Shown: positions 21,953 through 33,696, counted from the stretch's first letter. The stretch: 64,000 nt of DNA from Zymomonas mobilis subsp. pomaceae ATCC 29192 (GCF_000218875.1 NC_015709.1:930001-994000); one strand, 5' to 3'. The notes: a model not told the origin generated them from the letters alone. Program-made: numbers and translations.

Positions 21953-22055
21953 TTACGCTTGAGCGCGCTGTTCTTCTGTCATTGTAGCTTTTACTGCAAG
22001 ATATAAAGGCATACCGCGCAATGCTTTCTCAAGCTTCCTATGGAATAACAAGACA

Positions 22056-22113
22056 AAATAAAAGGCTATCGGTAAAAATGATTTTTCTGTGAAAAACCAC
22101 GCCGACAGCCTTT
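22056..22113 (-). terminator. Terminator after uvrB
   Basis: The arms 22061-22072 and 22102-22113 pair over 12 positions with one mismatch (AAAGGCT-TCGG type). The minus strand then reads TTTTATTTTG. It lies 43 bases downstream of the uvrB stop. Confidence 0.8.
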
Positions 22114-22155
22114 AAAAATTAAGGGATAGTCTGATCTGATTTCAGACTGACAGGG

Positions 22156-24387
22156 TCAATGACCTCTGGAACGCAAGACTTTTTTACCTGCATATTGCTT
22201 GGCTTGTTTCGCCGCCTTAGTCTCTTTCGCTTTATCACTTCGCGTTTTACGTGTTCCAGGGCGACCCGCTTCAGATCGGCCTTGCTTCTCGGAAGCCTTT
22301 TCAGAAGGTAAGCCTAATTGTTGGCGTTTTAATTGTCTTAACACATCCCTTAATTCAGCGGCCTTCTCAAATTCAAGATCAGCAGCGGCTTCTAACATCT
22401 GCTTTTCAATCTCGGCGATACGGACTTCAATTTGTTGAGTATCCAACAGGGTATTTTCTTCAGCCACATTGGTCTCTTCTACTATCCCAAAATGACCTAC
22501 AATATCGTCGACCTGACGCTGTACTGTCGTAGGGGTAATATTATGGCTAACATTCCATGCGATCTGTTTTTCACGGCGTCGCTCTGTTTCTGCAATAGCG
22601 CGTTCCATCGAACCTGTAATCTTGTCACCATAAAGGATAACACGACCTTCTGAATTACGAGCAGCTCTTCCAATAGTCTGGATTAAAGATGTTGCAGAGC
22701 GTAAAAAACCTTCTTTATCGGCATCCAATACCGCGACCAACCCACATTCGGGAATATCCAAACCTTCACGCAACAGATTAATACCGATTAAAACGTCATA
22801 AACGCCTAATCTCAGATCGCGGATAAGCTCGATACGCTCAATTGTTTCAACGTCAGAATGCATATAACGCACTTTTAAACCTGCTTCATGCATATACTCC
22901 GTCAAATCTTCAGCCATTCTTTTGGTTAATGTCGTTACTAAAGAGCGCCATCCTTTTTCTGCTGTTTTTTTAGCTTCATTGATCAAATCATCGACTTGCT
23001 CTTCAATGGGACGCACTTCAATCACAGGGTCAATAAGACCTGTGGGACGAATAACTTGTTCGACAAAGACACCACCCGTTTGTTCTAACTCCCATGGACC
23101 GGGTGTTGCTGAAACATAGATGGTCTGAGGACGCATGGCATTCCACTCTTCGAAACGGAGTGGACGGTTATCGATACAGGAAGGCAGACGAAAGCCATAA
23201 TCAGCCAAAGTGGTCTTACGGCGAAAGTCTCCCCGCGCCATCCCATTGATCTGCGGGACAGTTTGGTGACTTTCATCCACAAATAACAAAGCATTATCAG
23301 GAAGATATTCAAATAAAGTCGGAGGGGGTTCACCCGGCGCACGTCCGGTAAGAAAGCGGGAATAATTTTCAATGCCAGAGCAAGCCCCTGTGGCCGCCAT
23401 CATCTCAAGATCGAATTCGGTGCGCTGCTCTAATCTTTGGGCTTCTAATAACTTACCTTCCGCTTGAAATTCGTGCAAACGATTATCCAATTCTCGACGG
23501 ATCGCATTATTGGCTGCCTTTAATGTCGGTTCAGGGGTCACATAATGAGAATTGGCATAAATTTTAATCTGATCCAGTTTGGCAATTTTGGCACCCGTTA
23601 ATGGATCAAATTCGGAAATTTCTTCAATTTCATCTCCAAAAAAACTAATTCGCCATGCCATATCTTCATAATGTGACGGAAATATTTCCAGCGTATCACC
23701 GCTTACACGAAAAGACCCTCTCCCAAAGGCAAGATCATTACGCTTGTACTGCAAGGCCACCAACCGACGGATAATTTCACGCTGATCGACGATCTGCCCT
23801 TTAAATAAGCGAAAAGTCATAGATGAATACGTATCAACGGAACCAATACCATACAGGCAAGAAACCGAGGCCACGATAATCACGTCATCCCGTTCTAATA
23901 GCGAACGGGTCGCCGCATGGCGCATTCTATCTATGGCTTCATTAATCGCGCTATCTTTTTCAATGTAAGTATCTGTGCGCGGGACGTAAGCCTCGGGCTG
24001 ATAATAGTCATAATAGCTAACAAAAAACTCAACGGCATTTTCGGGGAAAAATCGCTTAAATTCCCCATAGAGTTGGGCTGCCAGAATTTTATTAGGCGCT
24101 AATATTAAACTTGGACGCTGCAATTTTTCAATGACTTTCGCCATGGTGAAAGTCTTACCAGAACCCGTTACCCCTAATAAAACCTGATCCCGTTCATGGG
24201 CATTAATATCGCGACATAATTCCGAGATAGCTTCGGGTTGATCACCTGCCGCATCATAAGGCGAAACCAAATGAAATGGTTTAGAAGGTTCCGTTTTTTC
24301 AGGACGCGCTGGCCGATGCGGCACAAAATCGGGCCGATTTTCTGGTTCATCAAGGGTGGTGCGAATCTCTATGGTCATAGAAAACAT
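22156..24387 (-). CDS. uvrB: Excinuclease ABC subunit B
   Basis: A 743-residue damage-verification helicase of nucleotide excision repair that works with UvrA and UvrC. The Walker A is [10 protein letters not shown]. The beta-hairpin region [12 protein letters not shown] inserts between DNA strands, VDESH is the DEAD-box-type motif, and TQ(G)RAARN-type motif VI is present. A C-terminal UVR domain (about 655-690: [18 protein letters not shown]) binds UvrC. After it comes a 50-residue Lys/Arg-rich tail. The N-terminus has about 40 polar residues before the conserved core, longer than E. coli UvrB. An alternative start three codons in, at 24378, is possible. Confidence 0.97.
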   Translation of the reverse strand: MFSMTIEIRTTLDEPENRPDFVPHRPARPEKTEPSKPFHLVSPYDAAGDQPEAISELCRDINAHERDQVLLGVTGSGKTFTMAKVIEKLQRPSLILAPNKILAAQLYGEFKRFFPENAVEFFVSYYDYYQPEAYVPRTDTYIEKDSAINEAIDRMRHAATRSLLERDDVIIVASVSCLYGIGSVDTYSSMTFRLFKGQIVDQREIIRRLVALQYKRNDLAFGRGSFRVSGDTLEIFPSHYEDMAWRISFFGDEIEEISEFDPLTGAKIAKLDQIKIYANSHYVTPEPTLKAANNAIRRELDNRLHEFQAEGKLLEAQRLEQRTEFDLEMMAATGACSGIENYSRFLTGRAPGEPPPTLFEYLPDNALLFVDESHQTVPQINGMARGDFRRKTTLADYGFRLPSCIDNRPLRFEEWNAMRPQTIYVSATPGPWELEQTGGVFVEQVIRPTGLIDPVIEVRPIEEQVDDLINEAKKTAEKGWRSLVTTLTKRMAEDLTEYMHEAGLKVRYMHSDVETIERIELIRDLRLGVYDVLIGINLLREGLDIPECGLVAVLDADKEGFLRSATSLIQTIGRAARNSEGRVILYGDKITGSMERAIAETERRREKQIAWNVSHNITPTTVQRQVDDIVGHFGIVEETNVAEENTLLDTQQIEVRIAEIEKQMLEAAADLEFEKAAELRDVLRQLKRQQLGLPSEKASEKQGRSEAGRPGTRKTRSDKAKETKAAKQAKQYAGKKVLRSRGH

Positions 24388-24468
24388 ATGATAACGCCCT
24401 ATGACCTAAACAAGCACTCTCCATCAGTTGGCTTCTTTAATTTGGGCTTTTCACCTAAAAAACGGTAA

Positions 24469-25440
24469 TTAAAACACCATATCAAAAGCGACCTGCCCTG
24501 ACAGACTTTCATTGGTATTACGTCCCCAAAAAGGGGTCGATACACCGGCGATAATACCATAACGGCGAGACCAGTTATATTCGATAGCAGGCGCTACCAC
24601 CCAATCCCCCGAGCCATCGCCTGTTTTATCAATATAAGTAAGATTATTATACCCTTTTACTCTGGAACCATAAGACCAGTTACGCGCAACATCACAAGCA
24701 AGAACCCAGCGTTGATTTATACCAAATTCAAGAGAAACACCCCCTTGCCCATTCATACCCGCTTGCGCACGTCCTAGAAAATCCTTACTTGTCCCATAGC
24801 CACTAATACCATGGATTTCGGCTTCATTCAGAGAACGCCGAAAAGTAGCCCAAGTACGCGCGCGTAGGGCATGGCCGGCTATTTTATAGGTTGATTGGGT
24901 AACCAAGGCTGCCCTAAAAACATAATTGCCATTCCCACCAGCATTCGTTTTTGTCGTATTCAAATGGTCATAACGTCCGGTCGGAAAGGATACACCGCCA
25001 AAAAACATGACAGCTGGAATAAAACGATTAGGATCAGGGTCAACAAACCGCCAAATAATATCCAGCGGCAAATCACCTATTCGCGGCTGACCACCGCCAT
25101 TACCATAGCTTGACTTCCATTTATAAAGAAATTGAGGATGAAGCTGTACACTTATATGGTTGGTAATCCCATATTTCATGAGGGTTGTATTCACAACACT
25201 TTGGGTTCCTCCATAAGTCGGTGACTTATGACCAAAAGCATCTATATTATAAATGGGTCGATTATAGGAAATATAAGGCTCAATCGTCACGCCACCCTGA
25301 CGAAGGGCACCGGCAGGCGATAATAATGAACCTGTATACCATTGCTGTTTATCTGAAGAGGAACCGCTGTCCGCGGCATAAAGAGAAGATGGGGTTATAA
25401 TTAAACCAAAAACGAAGCTTATATTGTAGATCAACTTCAT
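24469..25440 (-). CDS. Outer-membrane beta-barrel protein, MetA-pathway/transporter-like
   Basis: A 323-residue secreted protein with a signal peptide (residues 1-22, cleavage after SSLYA) and no transmembrane helix in the mature part. Alternating hydrophobic strands rich in Tyr, Trp and Gly, and a terminal Phe (AFDMVF), indicate an outer-membrane beta-barrel. It resembles the family once annotated as the meta-pathway phenol degradation-like (Phenol_MetA_deg) proteins, whose role is mostly unknown. GGVSFPTGRYD is a typical strand-loop of this family. It is a monocistronic gene between rodA and uvrB. No substrate can be inferred. Confidence 0.75.
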   Translation of the reverse strand: MKLIYNISFVFGLIITPSSLYAADSGSSSDKQQWYTGSLLSPAGALRQGGVTIEPYISYNRPIYNIDAFGHKSPTYGGTQSVVNTTLMKYGITNHISVQLHPQFLYKWKSSYGNGGGQPRIGDLPLDIIWRFVDPDPNRFIPAVMFFGGVSFPTGRYDHLNTTKTNAGGNGNYVFRAALVTQSTYKIAGHALRARTWATFRRSLNEAEIHGISGYGTSKDFLGRAQAGMNGQGGVSLEFGINQRWVLACDVARNWSYGSRVKGYNNLTYIDKTGDGSGDWVVAPAIEYNWSRRYGIIAGVSTPFWGRNTNESLSGQVAFDMVF

Positions 25441-25610
25441 CTGTAATATTATTTTCCATTTATGATTTTTAAGAATAAAAGTAAAAAAATAAGATAACTT
25501 AAATTTTTACTATTAAACCTATAGTGTTAAATTCTAAAAAAAAACAATATAGATAATATGTTTTGTTATCTTTTGTGGACATTTTTTGAATTCTATTGAA
25601 TAAATCATAA

Positions 25611-25636
25611 GTTAATTTCAATTATTTGAAATTAAC
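25611..25636. repeat. Hairpin between rodA and the barrel gene
   Basis: A perfect 11-bp inverted repeat (25611-25621 and 25626-25636) with a 4-base loop lies 24 bases after the rodA stop. No T-run follows on the minus strand, so a weak terminator or a control site for the downstream gene are both possible. Confidence 0.5.
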
Positions 25637-25659
25637 CATGTAAAACAAATAGTAAAATA

Positions 25660-26766
25660 TTAAAAACCTCTTTTAGGGAAGCGCGTCCAGCGATCAATCG
25701 CCATTAATAATCCCAAACAAATCATAACGGTCATCATAGCAGAGCCGCCATTAGAGACCAAAGGCAGCGGAATACCGACCACAGGTGCCAAGCCCATCAC
25801 CATGGCCAGATTAATCGCAACATAGAAAAAAATGGTAGTCGATAGACCGGCTGCCGTCAGCTTGGCAAATCGTGAAGGCGCATTAAAAGCAACCCGCATC
25901 CCCCAGTTAATGATCAGCATAAAACTTACAATAATAAACAACCCACCAATTAATCCCCATTCTTCTGCCATTGTAGCGAAGACAAAATCGGTATGACGTT
26001 CTGGTAAATAATCGAGATGGCTTTGTGTACCATTAAGAAAACCCTTGCCAAAAACCCCACCCGATCCAATTGCAATTTTAGATTGGCTTATATGATACCC
26101 TCGCCCCAAAGGATCACTTTCAGGGGTTAAAAAAATTAACACCCGATTACGCTGATAATCATGAAGCAAAAAAAAGAAGGCAAAAGGGGCCAACGCAGCA
26201 ATAGCTGCCCCACCTCCAATAAATAACCAAAGAGGGAGCCCCGCCAAAAAAGTGACAATAAGCCCCCCGCCAATAATCATCAAAGCGGTTCCCAAATCCG
26301 GTTGAATAGCCACTAAAAAAGCGGGCACTAACACAAGTACAGCAGCAGGCCACATCGCCGAAAAACTTCTTGTTTCACCCGCGGGTAGTAAATCATAAAA
26401 ACGGGCAATAGCTAAAATAATGGCGAGCTTCATTAATTCTGAAGGTTGAAGCGTCAAGATACCGAGATTAAGCCAACGTCGGCTTCCGCCGCCCACAAAA
26501 CCAAATAATTCGACAGCAATTAATAAAAGAAGCAACCCCCCATACAGAGGCCATGCTGTTTTTTTTAAAAAATCTTGATCAATTCGGCTAATAGCTACTG
26601 AAACAAAAATAAAAAAAATGAACCTGAGCCCCTGATTAAGAGCCCATGGATGCATTCCACCCCCCGCAGAATAAAGAATAACCAGACCAAAACTACCGAT
26701 CGCTATGACCAGCAAAAGTAATCCCCAAGGCAATTGGCGTAATGGGGTTGGTACCATAGACAACAT
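25660..26766 (-). CDS. rodA: Rod-shape SEDS glycosyltransferase RodA
   Basis: A 368-residue polytopic membrane protein (about 10 helices) of the SEDS family, the peptidoglycan polymerase of the elongasome. Conserved blocks are HPWALNQGLRF near the N-terminus, the SRRWLNLGILTLQPSELMKLA segment containing the family PSE motif, QPDLGTALMI, GKGFLNGTQSHLDYLPERHTDFVFA and the C-terminal GIPLPLVSNGGSAMM. Its ATG overlaps the stop of mrdA by one base (TGATG), so it is coupled to its partner PBP2. It is the last gene of the mreB-mreC-mreD-mrdA-rodA run. Confidence 0.96.
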   Translation of the reverse strand: MLSMVPTPLRQLPWGLLLLVIAIGSFGLVILYSAGGGMHPWALNQGLRFIFFIFVSVAISRIDQDFLKKTAWPLYGGLLLLLIAVELFGFVGGGSRRWLNLGILTLQPSELMKLAIILAIARFYDLLPAGETRSFSAMWPAAVLVLVPAFLVAIQPDLGTALMIIGGGLIVTFLAGLPLWLFIGGGAAIAALAPFAFFFLLHDYQRNRVLIFLTPESDPLGRGYHISQSKIAIGSGGVFGKGFLNGTQSHLDYLPERHTDFVFATMAEEWGLIGGLFIIVSFMLIINWGMRVAFNAPSRFAKLTAAGLSTTIFFYVAINLAMVMGLAPVVGIPLPLVSNGGSAMMTVMICLGLLMAIDRWTRFPKRGF

Positions 26767-28718
26767 CAGGATTTCTCCGGAGTTTCAGCCGGTTTTGAAG
26801 AGGACGCATGTAAAGCCTCAGCCCTTATGCGCATTCTGGTAGCAAGATCCCCGCCCCAAGAGGTCTCAAGGGCATTTAACGTTGCCATAGCGCGGTCAGG
26901 ATCAAACAAATAGGTTAAAACATCACGCGCAATAGCGGGGCCATCAGTTGCAGAATCCGTATGTCCACCATGCTCTATAACCACCGATGCAGCATATCGC
27001 GGGTTACCCACGGGCGCAAAGCAAACAAACAAAGCATGATCACGCATACGCCAAGCCAACTGAGAGTTTTTAAGGACCCCTCTATCTCGTTCTGCCATAG
27101 ATATTCGCCGAACTTGCGCTGTTCCGGTCTTTCCGGCTAACTCTACATTAGGAACAAATAATTTTGCAGCCCCGCCAGTTCCGCCTCCATTAACAACGTC
27201 CCGCATAGCCTGACGAATAATATCTAGATGCGCCTCATTAATACCTAAACCTGTAATAATCGGCGGTTTGGAAGACATGATTAAACGCGGCATTATCTGT
27301 TTGCCTGAGGCTAATCTTGCGACCATTACGGCCAATTGCAAGGGATTAACTAAAACATCCCCCTGCCCGATTGAGGCATTAAGTGTATCCGCCGCGGTCC
27401 AGTTATGATGATATTTTTTTAATTTCCATGCCGGATCAGGAACCGTGCCATAATGTTCAGACCCTAAAGGCAAATGATAGCTGGCTCCCAAGCCCAACCG
27501 CCGCATCATATCCGCCAAAGGGTCCATCCCTACCCTATGCGCCATATGATAAAAATAGACATCACAGCTTTGGGTAATAGCCGTATGCATGTTGACAGGG
27601 CCATGACCATGACGACGCCAGCAATGAAAAACGCTATTTCCAAGCTGATAACTACCCGTGCAGTTAACCGTTTCATGCGGATCAACCCCGGCTTCTAAAA
27701 GCGCTAGGGCATTCATCGGCTTTACAGTAGATCCGGGCGGATAAAGTCCGGCAACCGTTTTATCAATCAAGGGATGATGATCATCTTCCGAGAGACTTTG
27801 CCATTCACGATGGCTGATCCCATCCGCAAAATCATTCGGGTCAAAACAGGGCATAGAGACCTGTGCTAAAATATCCCCGTTTTCGGTATCTATAACAACA
27901 ACCGCGGCACTATTATCGCCAATCCGACGGGCTGCATAGCTTTGTAAACCTGCATCAATCGTTAGAGGCAATTTTTTCCCGGGTTGGTCAGGTTTATTTT
28001 CAAGATCACGTACCAGACGGCCTTTTGCAGTTACTTCGGATCGTCTTGCTCCGGGAACGCCTCGTAAGTAATCATCAAAAGTTTTTTCTAGTCCCTGCTT
28101 ACCCAATTTAAAACCGGGGGTAATGAGCAAAGGATCGTGGGTCTTTTTATAATCTTCTGTGGTAGCCGAACCCACATACCCAATTAAATGTCCAACAGCA
28201 GCACCTTCAGGATAATAACGAGCATAACCTCTTTGGGGGGCAACGCCTGCCATTTCTGGTAGCCGGACAGAAATAGCTGCAAAATGCTCATAATCCAAAT
28301 GTTCGGCAACAGGCACAGGTTGATACCCGGCCGCTTTATTCAAATCTTCCCGTATACGGTCAAGGTCATCTTGAGACAGATTAAGTAGTTCTGTCAGGGT
28401 GATAATAACCCGCTCTCTATCTTGTATTTGATCAGGAATAAGATCGACCCGAAAATCAGTGTGGTTAATCGCCATAGGACGATTGTGACGATCGACAATC
28501 CAGCCTCGCCGAGGAGGAATCATAACAGTTTGGACGCGATTATCTTCTGCCATTAAACGATAACGTTCATTTTCAGCAATAGACAACCATGCCATACGAG
28601 CAGCCAGCAATCCACCTGTTGCGAGTTGTAAACCGCCTAATACCAAAGAGCGGCGGGAAAATGTGTAACCAAGCGAATGCTGGGTGATAAGGCGGCTACG
28701 ATTTTTCACAAAAAGCAA
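26766..28718 (-). CDS. mrdA: Penicillin-binding protein 2 (elongation transpeptidase)
   Basis: A 650-residue class B PBP with one N-terminal membrane helix (about 25-45), a pedestal/dimerisation region and a C-terminal transpeptidase. Active-site motifs are the nucleophile in PPGSTVKPMNALALLE, the SxN-type TQSCDVYF region and KTGTAQV. It cross-links lateral-wall peptidoglycan together with RodA, encoded immediately downstream with a one-base overlap. About 150 bases separate it from mreD. The protein is a little longer than E. coli PBP2 because of the polar C-terminal tail. The gene symbol mrdA is used in the E. coli sense. Confidence 0.95.
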   Translation of the reverse strand: MLFVKNRSRLITQHSLGYTFSRRSLVLGGLQLATGGLLAARMAWLSIAENERYRLMAEDNRVQTVMIPPRRGWIVDRHNRPMAINHTDFRVDLIPDQIQDRERVIITLTELLNLSQDDLDRIREDLNKAAGYQPVPVAEHLDYEHFAAISVRLPEMAGVAPQRGYARYYPEGAAVGHLIGYVGSATTEDYKKTHDPLLITPGFKLGKQGLEKTFDDYLRGVPGARRSEVTAKGRLVRDLENKPDQPGKKLPLTIDAGLQSYAARRIGDNSAAVVVIDTENGDILAQVSMPCFDPNDFADGISHREWQSLSEDDHHPLIDKTVAGLYPPGSTVKPMNALALLEAGVDPHETVNCTGSYQLGNSVFHCWRRHGHGPVNMHTAITQSCDVYFYHMAHRVGMDPLADMMRRLGLGASYHLPLGSEHYGTVPDPAWKLKKYHHNWTAADTLNASIGQGDVLVNPLQLAVMVARLASGKQIMPRLIMSSKPPIITGLGINEAHLDIIRQAMRDVVNGGGTGGAAKLFVPNVELAGKTGTAQVRRISMAERDRGVLKNSQLAWRMRDHALFVCFAPVGNPRYAASVVIEHGGHTDSATDGPAIARDVLTYLFDPDRAMATLNALETSWGGDLATRMRIRAEALHASSSKPAETPEKS

Positions 28719-28869
28719 TCCAGAGAGTATGAGAGCTCAGGATAAAGACAACTCTCTTGAAAATATTTACTGGCATTAAAAAATACAGCAAAAATTTTGC
28801 TATTATATTACCTGTTACTGCCTCTAGCCAAGTATAATTACTATGATTTATCTTAATTTTTAAAATCTT

Positions 28870-29394
28870 TTACACGGCCAAGCGCCACCGATCGACGATA
28901 GCACAGAGGGCTTCGACAAGAGGAAATAACAGAATAGAAATCAATATTTCTGGCATAATGGAAAGTATAAGTAATATTGTATGTCCCTTTATTATCCAGC
29001 TGGTCATAAACAGCGAAAATAAGGTACAAAAAATAATAGCACAGGATGCAAAAATCCAGTCCTGCCAATAATTTCGCCAGACTAAACGATTATCGATAAT
29101 ATCAAATGCCAAAAAGCATATTGTCCATGAAATCATCGAGATCCCCAAAGGCTGCCCATTAATCAGATCGTTACTCATCCCTAAGGGTAAAGCGATCCAT
29201 GCTTGCCATAATTCTGGCCGTAAAAGCCGCCATCCCAAAGCGACGAGCAGACCAAAAGAAGGTAATAAGGGTAAAACCGATACCAAGGGGCCGGTTTCTA
29301 GCAGGCTAGCGAATAAAACCATAATAAGCGGTGTTATTTGTGCTTTTATAGGTAACCAACTTAATGTTTGATCTTTTTCGATAAGGGGTATCAT
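28870..29394 (-). CDS. mreD: Rod shape-determining protein MreD
   Basis: A 174-residue membrane protein with about five or six hydrophobic helices, poorly conserved as usual for MreD. The family-like stretch PSFGLLVALGWRLLRPELWQAWIALPLGMSNDLINGQPLG carries the typical GxxxD(L/I)xxGxPLG pattern. The ATG overlaps the mreC stop by one base (TAATG). It sits between mreC and mrdA. It is a scaffold of the elongasome in the inner membrane. Assignment rests mainly on this operon position plus hydropathy and the motif. Confidence 0.88.
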   Translation of the reverse strand: MIPLIEKDQTLSWLPIKAQITPLIMVLFASLLETGPLVSVLPLLPSFGLLVALGWRLLRPELWQAWIALPLGMSNDLINGQPLGISMISWTICFLAFDIIDNRLVWRNYWQDWIFASCAIIFCTLFSLFMTSWIIKGHTILLILSIMPEILISILLFPLVEALCAIVDRWRLAV

Positions 29395-30455
29395 TATCGG
29401 CCTATGGTTGCCTGAGGTAGGCTCGAATGCGGCTGCATTTTACTTTTGTCCAGTGGGGCTATTTCCGGCTTAAATATAGCGGTAGCAGATACAGGCGTCT
29501 CGACCGCCAATAATTGCGTTACGGCCTTAGTATTCCCATCCTTGGGCAATTTTTTATGGCTACTCTGTTTTTGAGATATAGCTTTACCCATCGTGACCTG
29601 TTCAGGGGGCGCATCTGGCTCGAATATCTTTTCAACCATAATATAATCTAAACGCGCGGGGTTTGCTGTAGGTAACGCAAAAGCCCCATCGCTATTTAAT
29701 TTTGATATAATCGCAACAGGTATATCCGGCGGGTAAATCCCCCCAGTACCAGATGTCACTAATAAATCGCCTATTTGAAAAGGCGACTGTCCTGCAATAA
29801 GCGGACGAATATCTAATAAACCATCCCCTCTTCCCGAAGCTAAGGCAGGGACACCCGAACGAACAATTTTAACAGGAAGGGTATTGGATGAATCAACTAA
29901 TAATAAAATACGGGCAGAAAAATGACCGGTAGCTAAAACGCGGCCAACCAAGCCTTCTGAAGAGCGCACCGGCATCCCTGTGATGACGCCTGAGGAAGAA
30001 CCAAGATCAATGATAGCAGTACGACGGCTGGTCGTTAGAGGAGAACCAATGACATGCCCCACCGCTACCCGCATAGGGGTATGATCCACTAAATTCAGCA
30101 TACGCTTTAAACGGATATTATCCGCATTTAAAATCTGCGCTTCAATAAGCTGTGGCCTTAATTTTTCAATATTCGCTTTTAGTGCCCGATTTTGGCTCCC
30201 AGCATTGATATAATCGGCAATGCCATCCCTGCTGTTATGCAAAATTGTCACGACCCCATGACCAAAACGTGACAAGGGACTGGTGCAGTCTGTGATAAAG
30301 CCGATAACCCCATTATATTTATCAGGATAAACATTCGATAGTATCAGCATTACCGCGGCAGCAATGATCCCCCCGATAGCAAAGACATAACTGGTAAATA
30401 AGCCTAGTTGCGCCCGCCTAGAAAAACCGGAATTACGAAAGCGAGGCGGTGCCAT
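29394..30455 (-). CDS. mreC: Rod shape-determining protein MreC
   Basis: A 353-residue periplasmic elongasome scaffold anchored by one N-terminal helix (about 17-38). It is followed by a coiled coil (about 80-115: NRALKANIEKLRPQLIEAQILNADNIRLKRML). The two beta-barrel domains of MreC contain VIGSPLTTSRRTAIIDLGSSSGV, GLVGRV, VDSSNTLPVKI and GDLLVTSGTGGIYPPDIPVA. A polar C-terminal tail of about 90 residues (Lys, Pro and Ser-rich) goes beyond the usual end. It starts 33 bases after mreB and overlaps mreD by one base. Confidence 0.95.
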   Translation of the reverse strand: MAPPRFRNSGFSRRAQLGLFTSYVFAIGGIIAAAVMLILSNVYPDKYNGVIGFITDCTSPLSRFGHGVVTILHNSRDGIADYINAGSQNRALKANIEKLRPQLIEAQILNADNIRLKRMLNLVDHTPMRVAVGHVIGSPLTTSRRTAIIDLGSSSGVITGMPVRSSEGLVGRVLATGHFSARILLLVDSSNTLPVKIVRSGVPALASGRGDGLLDIRPLIAGQSPFQIGDLLVTSGTGGIYPPDIPVAIISKLNSDGAFALPTANPARLDYIMVEKIFEPDAPPEQVTMGKAISQKQSSHKKLPKDGNTKAVTQLLAVETPVSATAIFKPEIAPLDKSKMQPHSSLPQATIGR

Positions 30456-30488
30456 GCAGGAAAAGACCCCTTATCTCATCGTATAAAC

Positions 30489-31535
<1,047 letters not shown>

Positions 31536-31630
31536 TCAGGCATCCGTCCGCTAGCAAGGGGCTTTAGGAATGAGGTAAGAAAGGCTATAAGCTTCTCTTA
31601 CCGAGATTACTCGATATATTGATGATACAC

Positions 31631-31677
31631 CGGTATAAAGGAATAGGTGAGACAATTATTTTATATTCCCTATACCG
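31631..31677. promoter_or_regulatory. Imperfect dyad between mreB and mutL
   Basis: CGGTATA-aa-GGAATA (31631-31645) and TATTCC-c-TATACCG (31664-31677) pair over 13 bp with a small internal bulge. It lies in the divergent region, about 100 bases from the mreB start. It could be an operator, or a hairpin in the mreB leader. Confidence 0.4.
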
Positions 31678-31789
31678 ATCCTGAACATCAATATACTATT
31701 TATAAAACTTTATAAAAAGTCATTCTCCAGTTTCACATAAATATTAAACCGGAAAGCTGAAGAAAAGCGCTTGGGGCAGGGTTACCGAT

Positions 31790-33658
31790 ATGTCAATACG
31801 CCGTCTACCAGAGGATGTGATAAATCGTATCGCAGCTGGAGAAGTCGTTGAAAGACCAGCAAGTGCGCTTAAAGAATTGGTCGAAAATGCTATAGATGCC
31901 GGTTCGACCCATATTAGCATTCGCCTTTTAGCGGGTGGATTAGAAGGCCTTGAGGTTATCGATAATGGTATCGGTATTTCTGCTGATGAAATGGCGCTGG
32001 CCTTGGAACGTCATGCAACCTCAAAATTACCCGATAATGATGCCATAGAAGCTGTTACGACGCTTGGCTTTCGGGGAGAAGCGCTGCCTTCTATTGCGAG
32101 TGTTGCCCGCCTTGTTTTAGAAAGCCGCATTCTTGATAGTGACAGCGGATGGCAACGGACTATTGATAATGGTCAGTTGGAAAAAGAAGGGCCAGCCGCC
32201 CTCCCTCATGGTACAAGAATAAAGGTAGAAGATTTATTCGCACGCCTTCCAGCGCGACGTAAATTCATGCGTAGCGCTAAAAGTGAGTATATAGCCTGCC
32301 TTGATATTGTTCGCCGATTAGCGATGGCACGACCCGATATAGGTTTTTCCCTGGAACATGATGGCCGCCGGATTTTTTCACTTATGGCAGGTGAAAATCA
32401 GGCACAAAGAGTAACGACTATCATCGATAGAACGCTAAAGGATAATAGCGTATCGATAAACTATCAACGAGACCAAATGAAGGTAGAAGGGGTGGCCAGC
32501 CTACCTACTTTTCATCGTGGCTTGCCAGATCATCAATATCTGTTTGTTAATGGCCGCCCCGTAAAAGATCGAATACTTATCGGGGCTGTCAGGGCAGCGT
32601 ACCATGATTTGCTAGCTAAAGACCGTCATCCTGTTCTAGCCTTATTTCTAAAACTTCCGGGTAGTGACGTCGATATCAATGTCCATCCTGCCAAAAGCGA
32701 AGTCCGCTTTCGGGATGCGACGGCTGTTCGGGGGCTCCTTATTACTGCTTTACGCGAAAGTCTTGATCTTTCTGGTTTTAGATCAGCACAACCAGCCAAT
32801 GTCGAAGCCATGGGGCGTTGGCAAACCAGCGATCAACCCGCCGTGCCCTTATCACCTTCAGAAGAAAAGGAAGCGGCCTTTTTATCTTCGCCATCTGCTG
32901 TTTCTGAATCGGCTATTCCCTTTAAAGCCAAAGAACCGGAAAGCTCGTCAGATTTCAAGACGTTACCCCTAAAAAGTCGGTCTGCTGATCTTTGGAGCAT
33001 AACAGGCCATCCAAAACTACCCCCAATGGGAAGAGATCGTCCTTTAAATACAGCCAAAATTCCCAGTGGACACAATGATTTCCCACTAGGATTAGCCCGA
33101 GGACAAGTGGCGGCTACTTATATTGTAGCCGAGGCGAAAGATGGTTTGGTGTTGGTTGATCAACATGCCGCCCATGAACGGCTAGTCATGGAAAGAATGC
33201 AACGTGCCCTGGCAGAAGGACAGATAACAGCACAACGTTTATTGCTGCCAGAAGTCGTCGAAATGGATGAAACGGCCTGCGATTTATTTGAAAGCCGACA
33301 GGAAGAATTTTCAGCGATGGGGTTAGAGACTGAACGCTTTGGCCAACAAGCTATCTTGGTCCGGGCGACACCGGGGCTTTTAGGGAATTGCGCGGTAAAA
33401 GAAATGGTAAAAGATTTGGCGGGTGAAATTGCTGCTTATGACCAAGCCCTTCTATTAAAAGAAAAACTCGATCATATCGTGGCGACTATGGCATGTCATA
33501 GCTCTGTCCGTGCAGGTCGATTGCTGTCCTTGGCCGAAATGAATGCCCTTTTACGTGAAATGGAAATCACGCCCCATAGTGGACAATGTAATCACGGCCG
33601 TCCGACATGGGTAAAGCTCGGCCATAAAGATATCGAAAAACTTTTTGGCCGCAGCTGA
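31790..33658 (+). CDS. mutL: DNA mismatch repair protein MutL with endonuclease motif
   Basis: A 622-residue GHKL ATPase that couples MutS recognition to strand removal. The N-terminal ATPase contains ELVENAIDAG, VIDNGIGIS and GFRGEALPSIASV. VNGRPVKDR and DVDINVHPAKSEVRFRD belong to the second subdomain. A Pro/Ser-rich linker (about 340-430) leads to the dimerisation domain. Its DQHAAHERLVME sequence at about 460 is the DQHA(X)2E(X)4E metal site of MutL endonucleases, so this MutL likely nicks DNA, as expected where MutH is absent. It is the only plus-strand gene between lon's neighbourhood and amtB, and it converges on the cytidylyltransferase gene. Confidence 0.96.
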   Translation: MSIRRLPEDVINRIAAGEVVERPASALKELVENAIDAGSTHISIRLLAGGLEGLEVIDNGIGISADEMALALERHATSKLPDNDAIEAVTTLGFRGEALPSIASVARLVLESRILDSDSGWQRTIDNGQLEKEGPAALPHGTRIKVEDLFARLPARRKFMRSAKSEYIACLDIVRRLAMARPDIGFSLEHDGRRIFSLMAGENQAQRVTTIIDRTLKDNSVSINYQRDQMKVEGVASLPTFHRGLPDHQYLFVNGRPVKDRILIGAVRAAYHDLLAKDRHPVLALFLKLPGSDVDINVHPAKSEVRFRDATAVRGLLITALRESLDLSGFRSAQPANVEAMGRWQTSDQPAVPLSPSEEKEAAFLSSPSAVSESAIPFKAKEPESSSDFKTLPLKSRSADLWSITGHPKLPPMGRDRPLNTAKIPSGHNDFPLGLARGQVAATYIVAEAKDGLVLVDQHAAHERLVMERMQRALAEGQITAQRLLLPEVVEMDETACDLFESRQEEFSAMGLETERFGQQAILVRATPGLLGNCAVKEMVKDLAGEIAAYDQALLLKEKLDHIVATMACHSSVRAGRLLSLAEMNALLREMEITPHSGQCNHGRPTWVKLGHKDIEKLFGRS

Positions 33659-33696
33659 ATAAAATAAGGTGAAAAGGTAACCAAAAAAGTGGCTCT

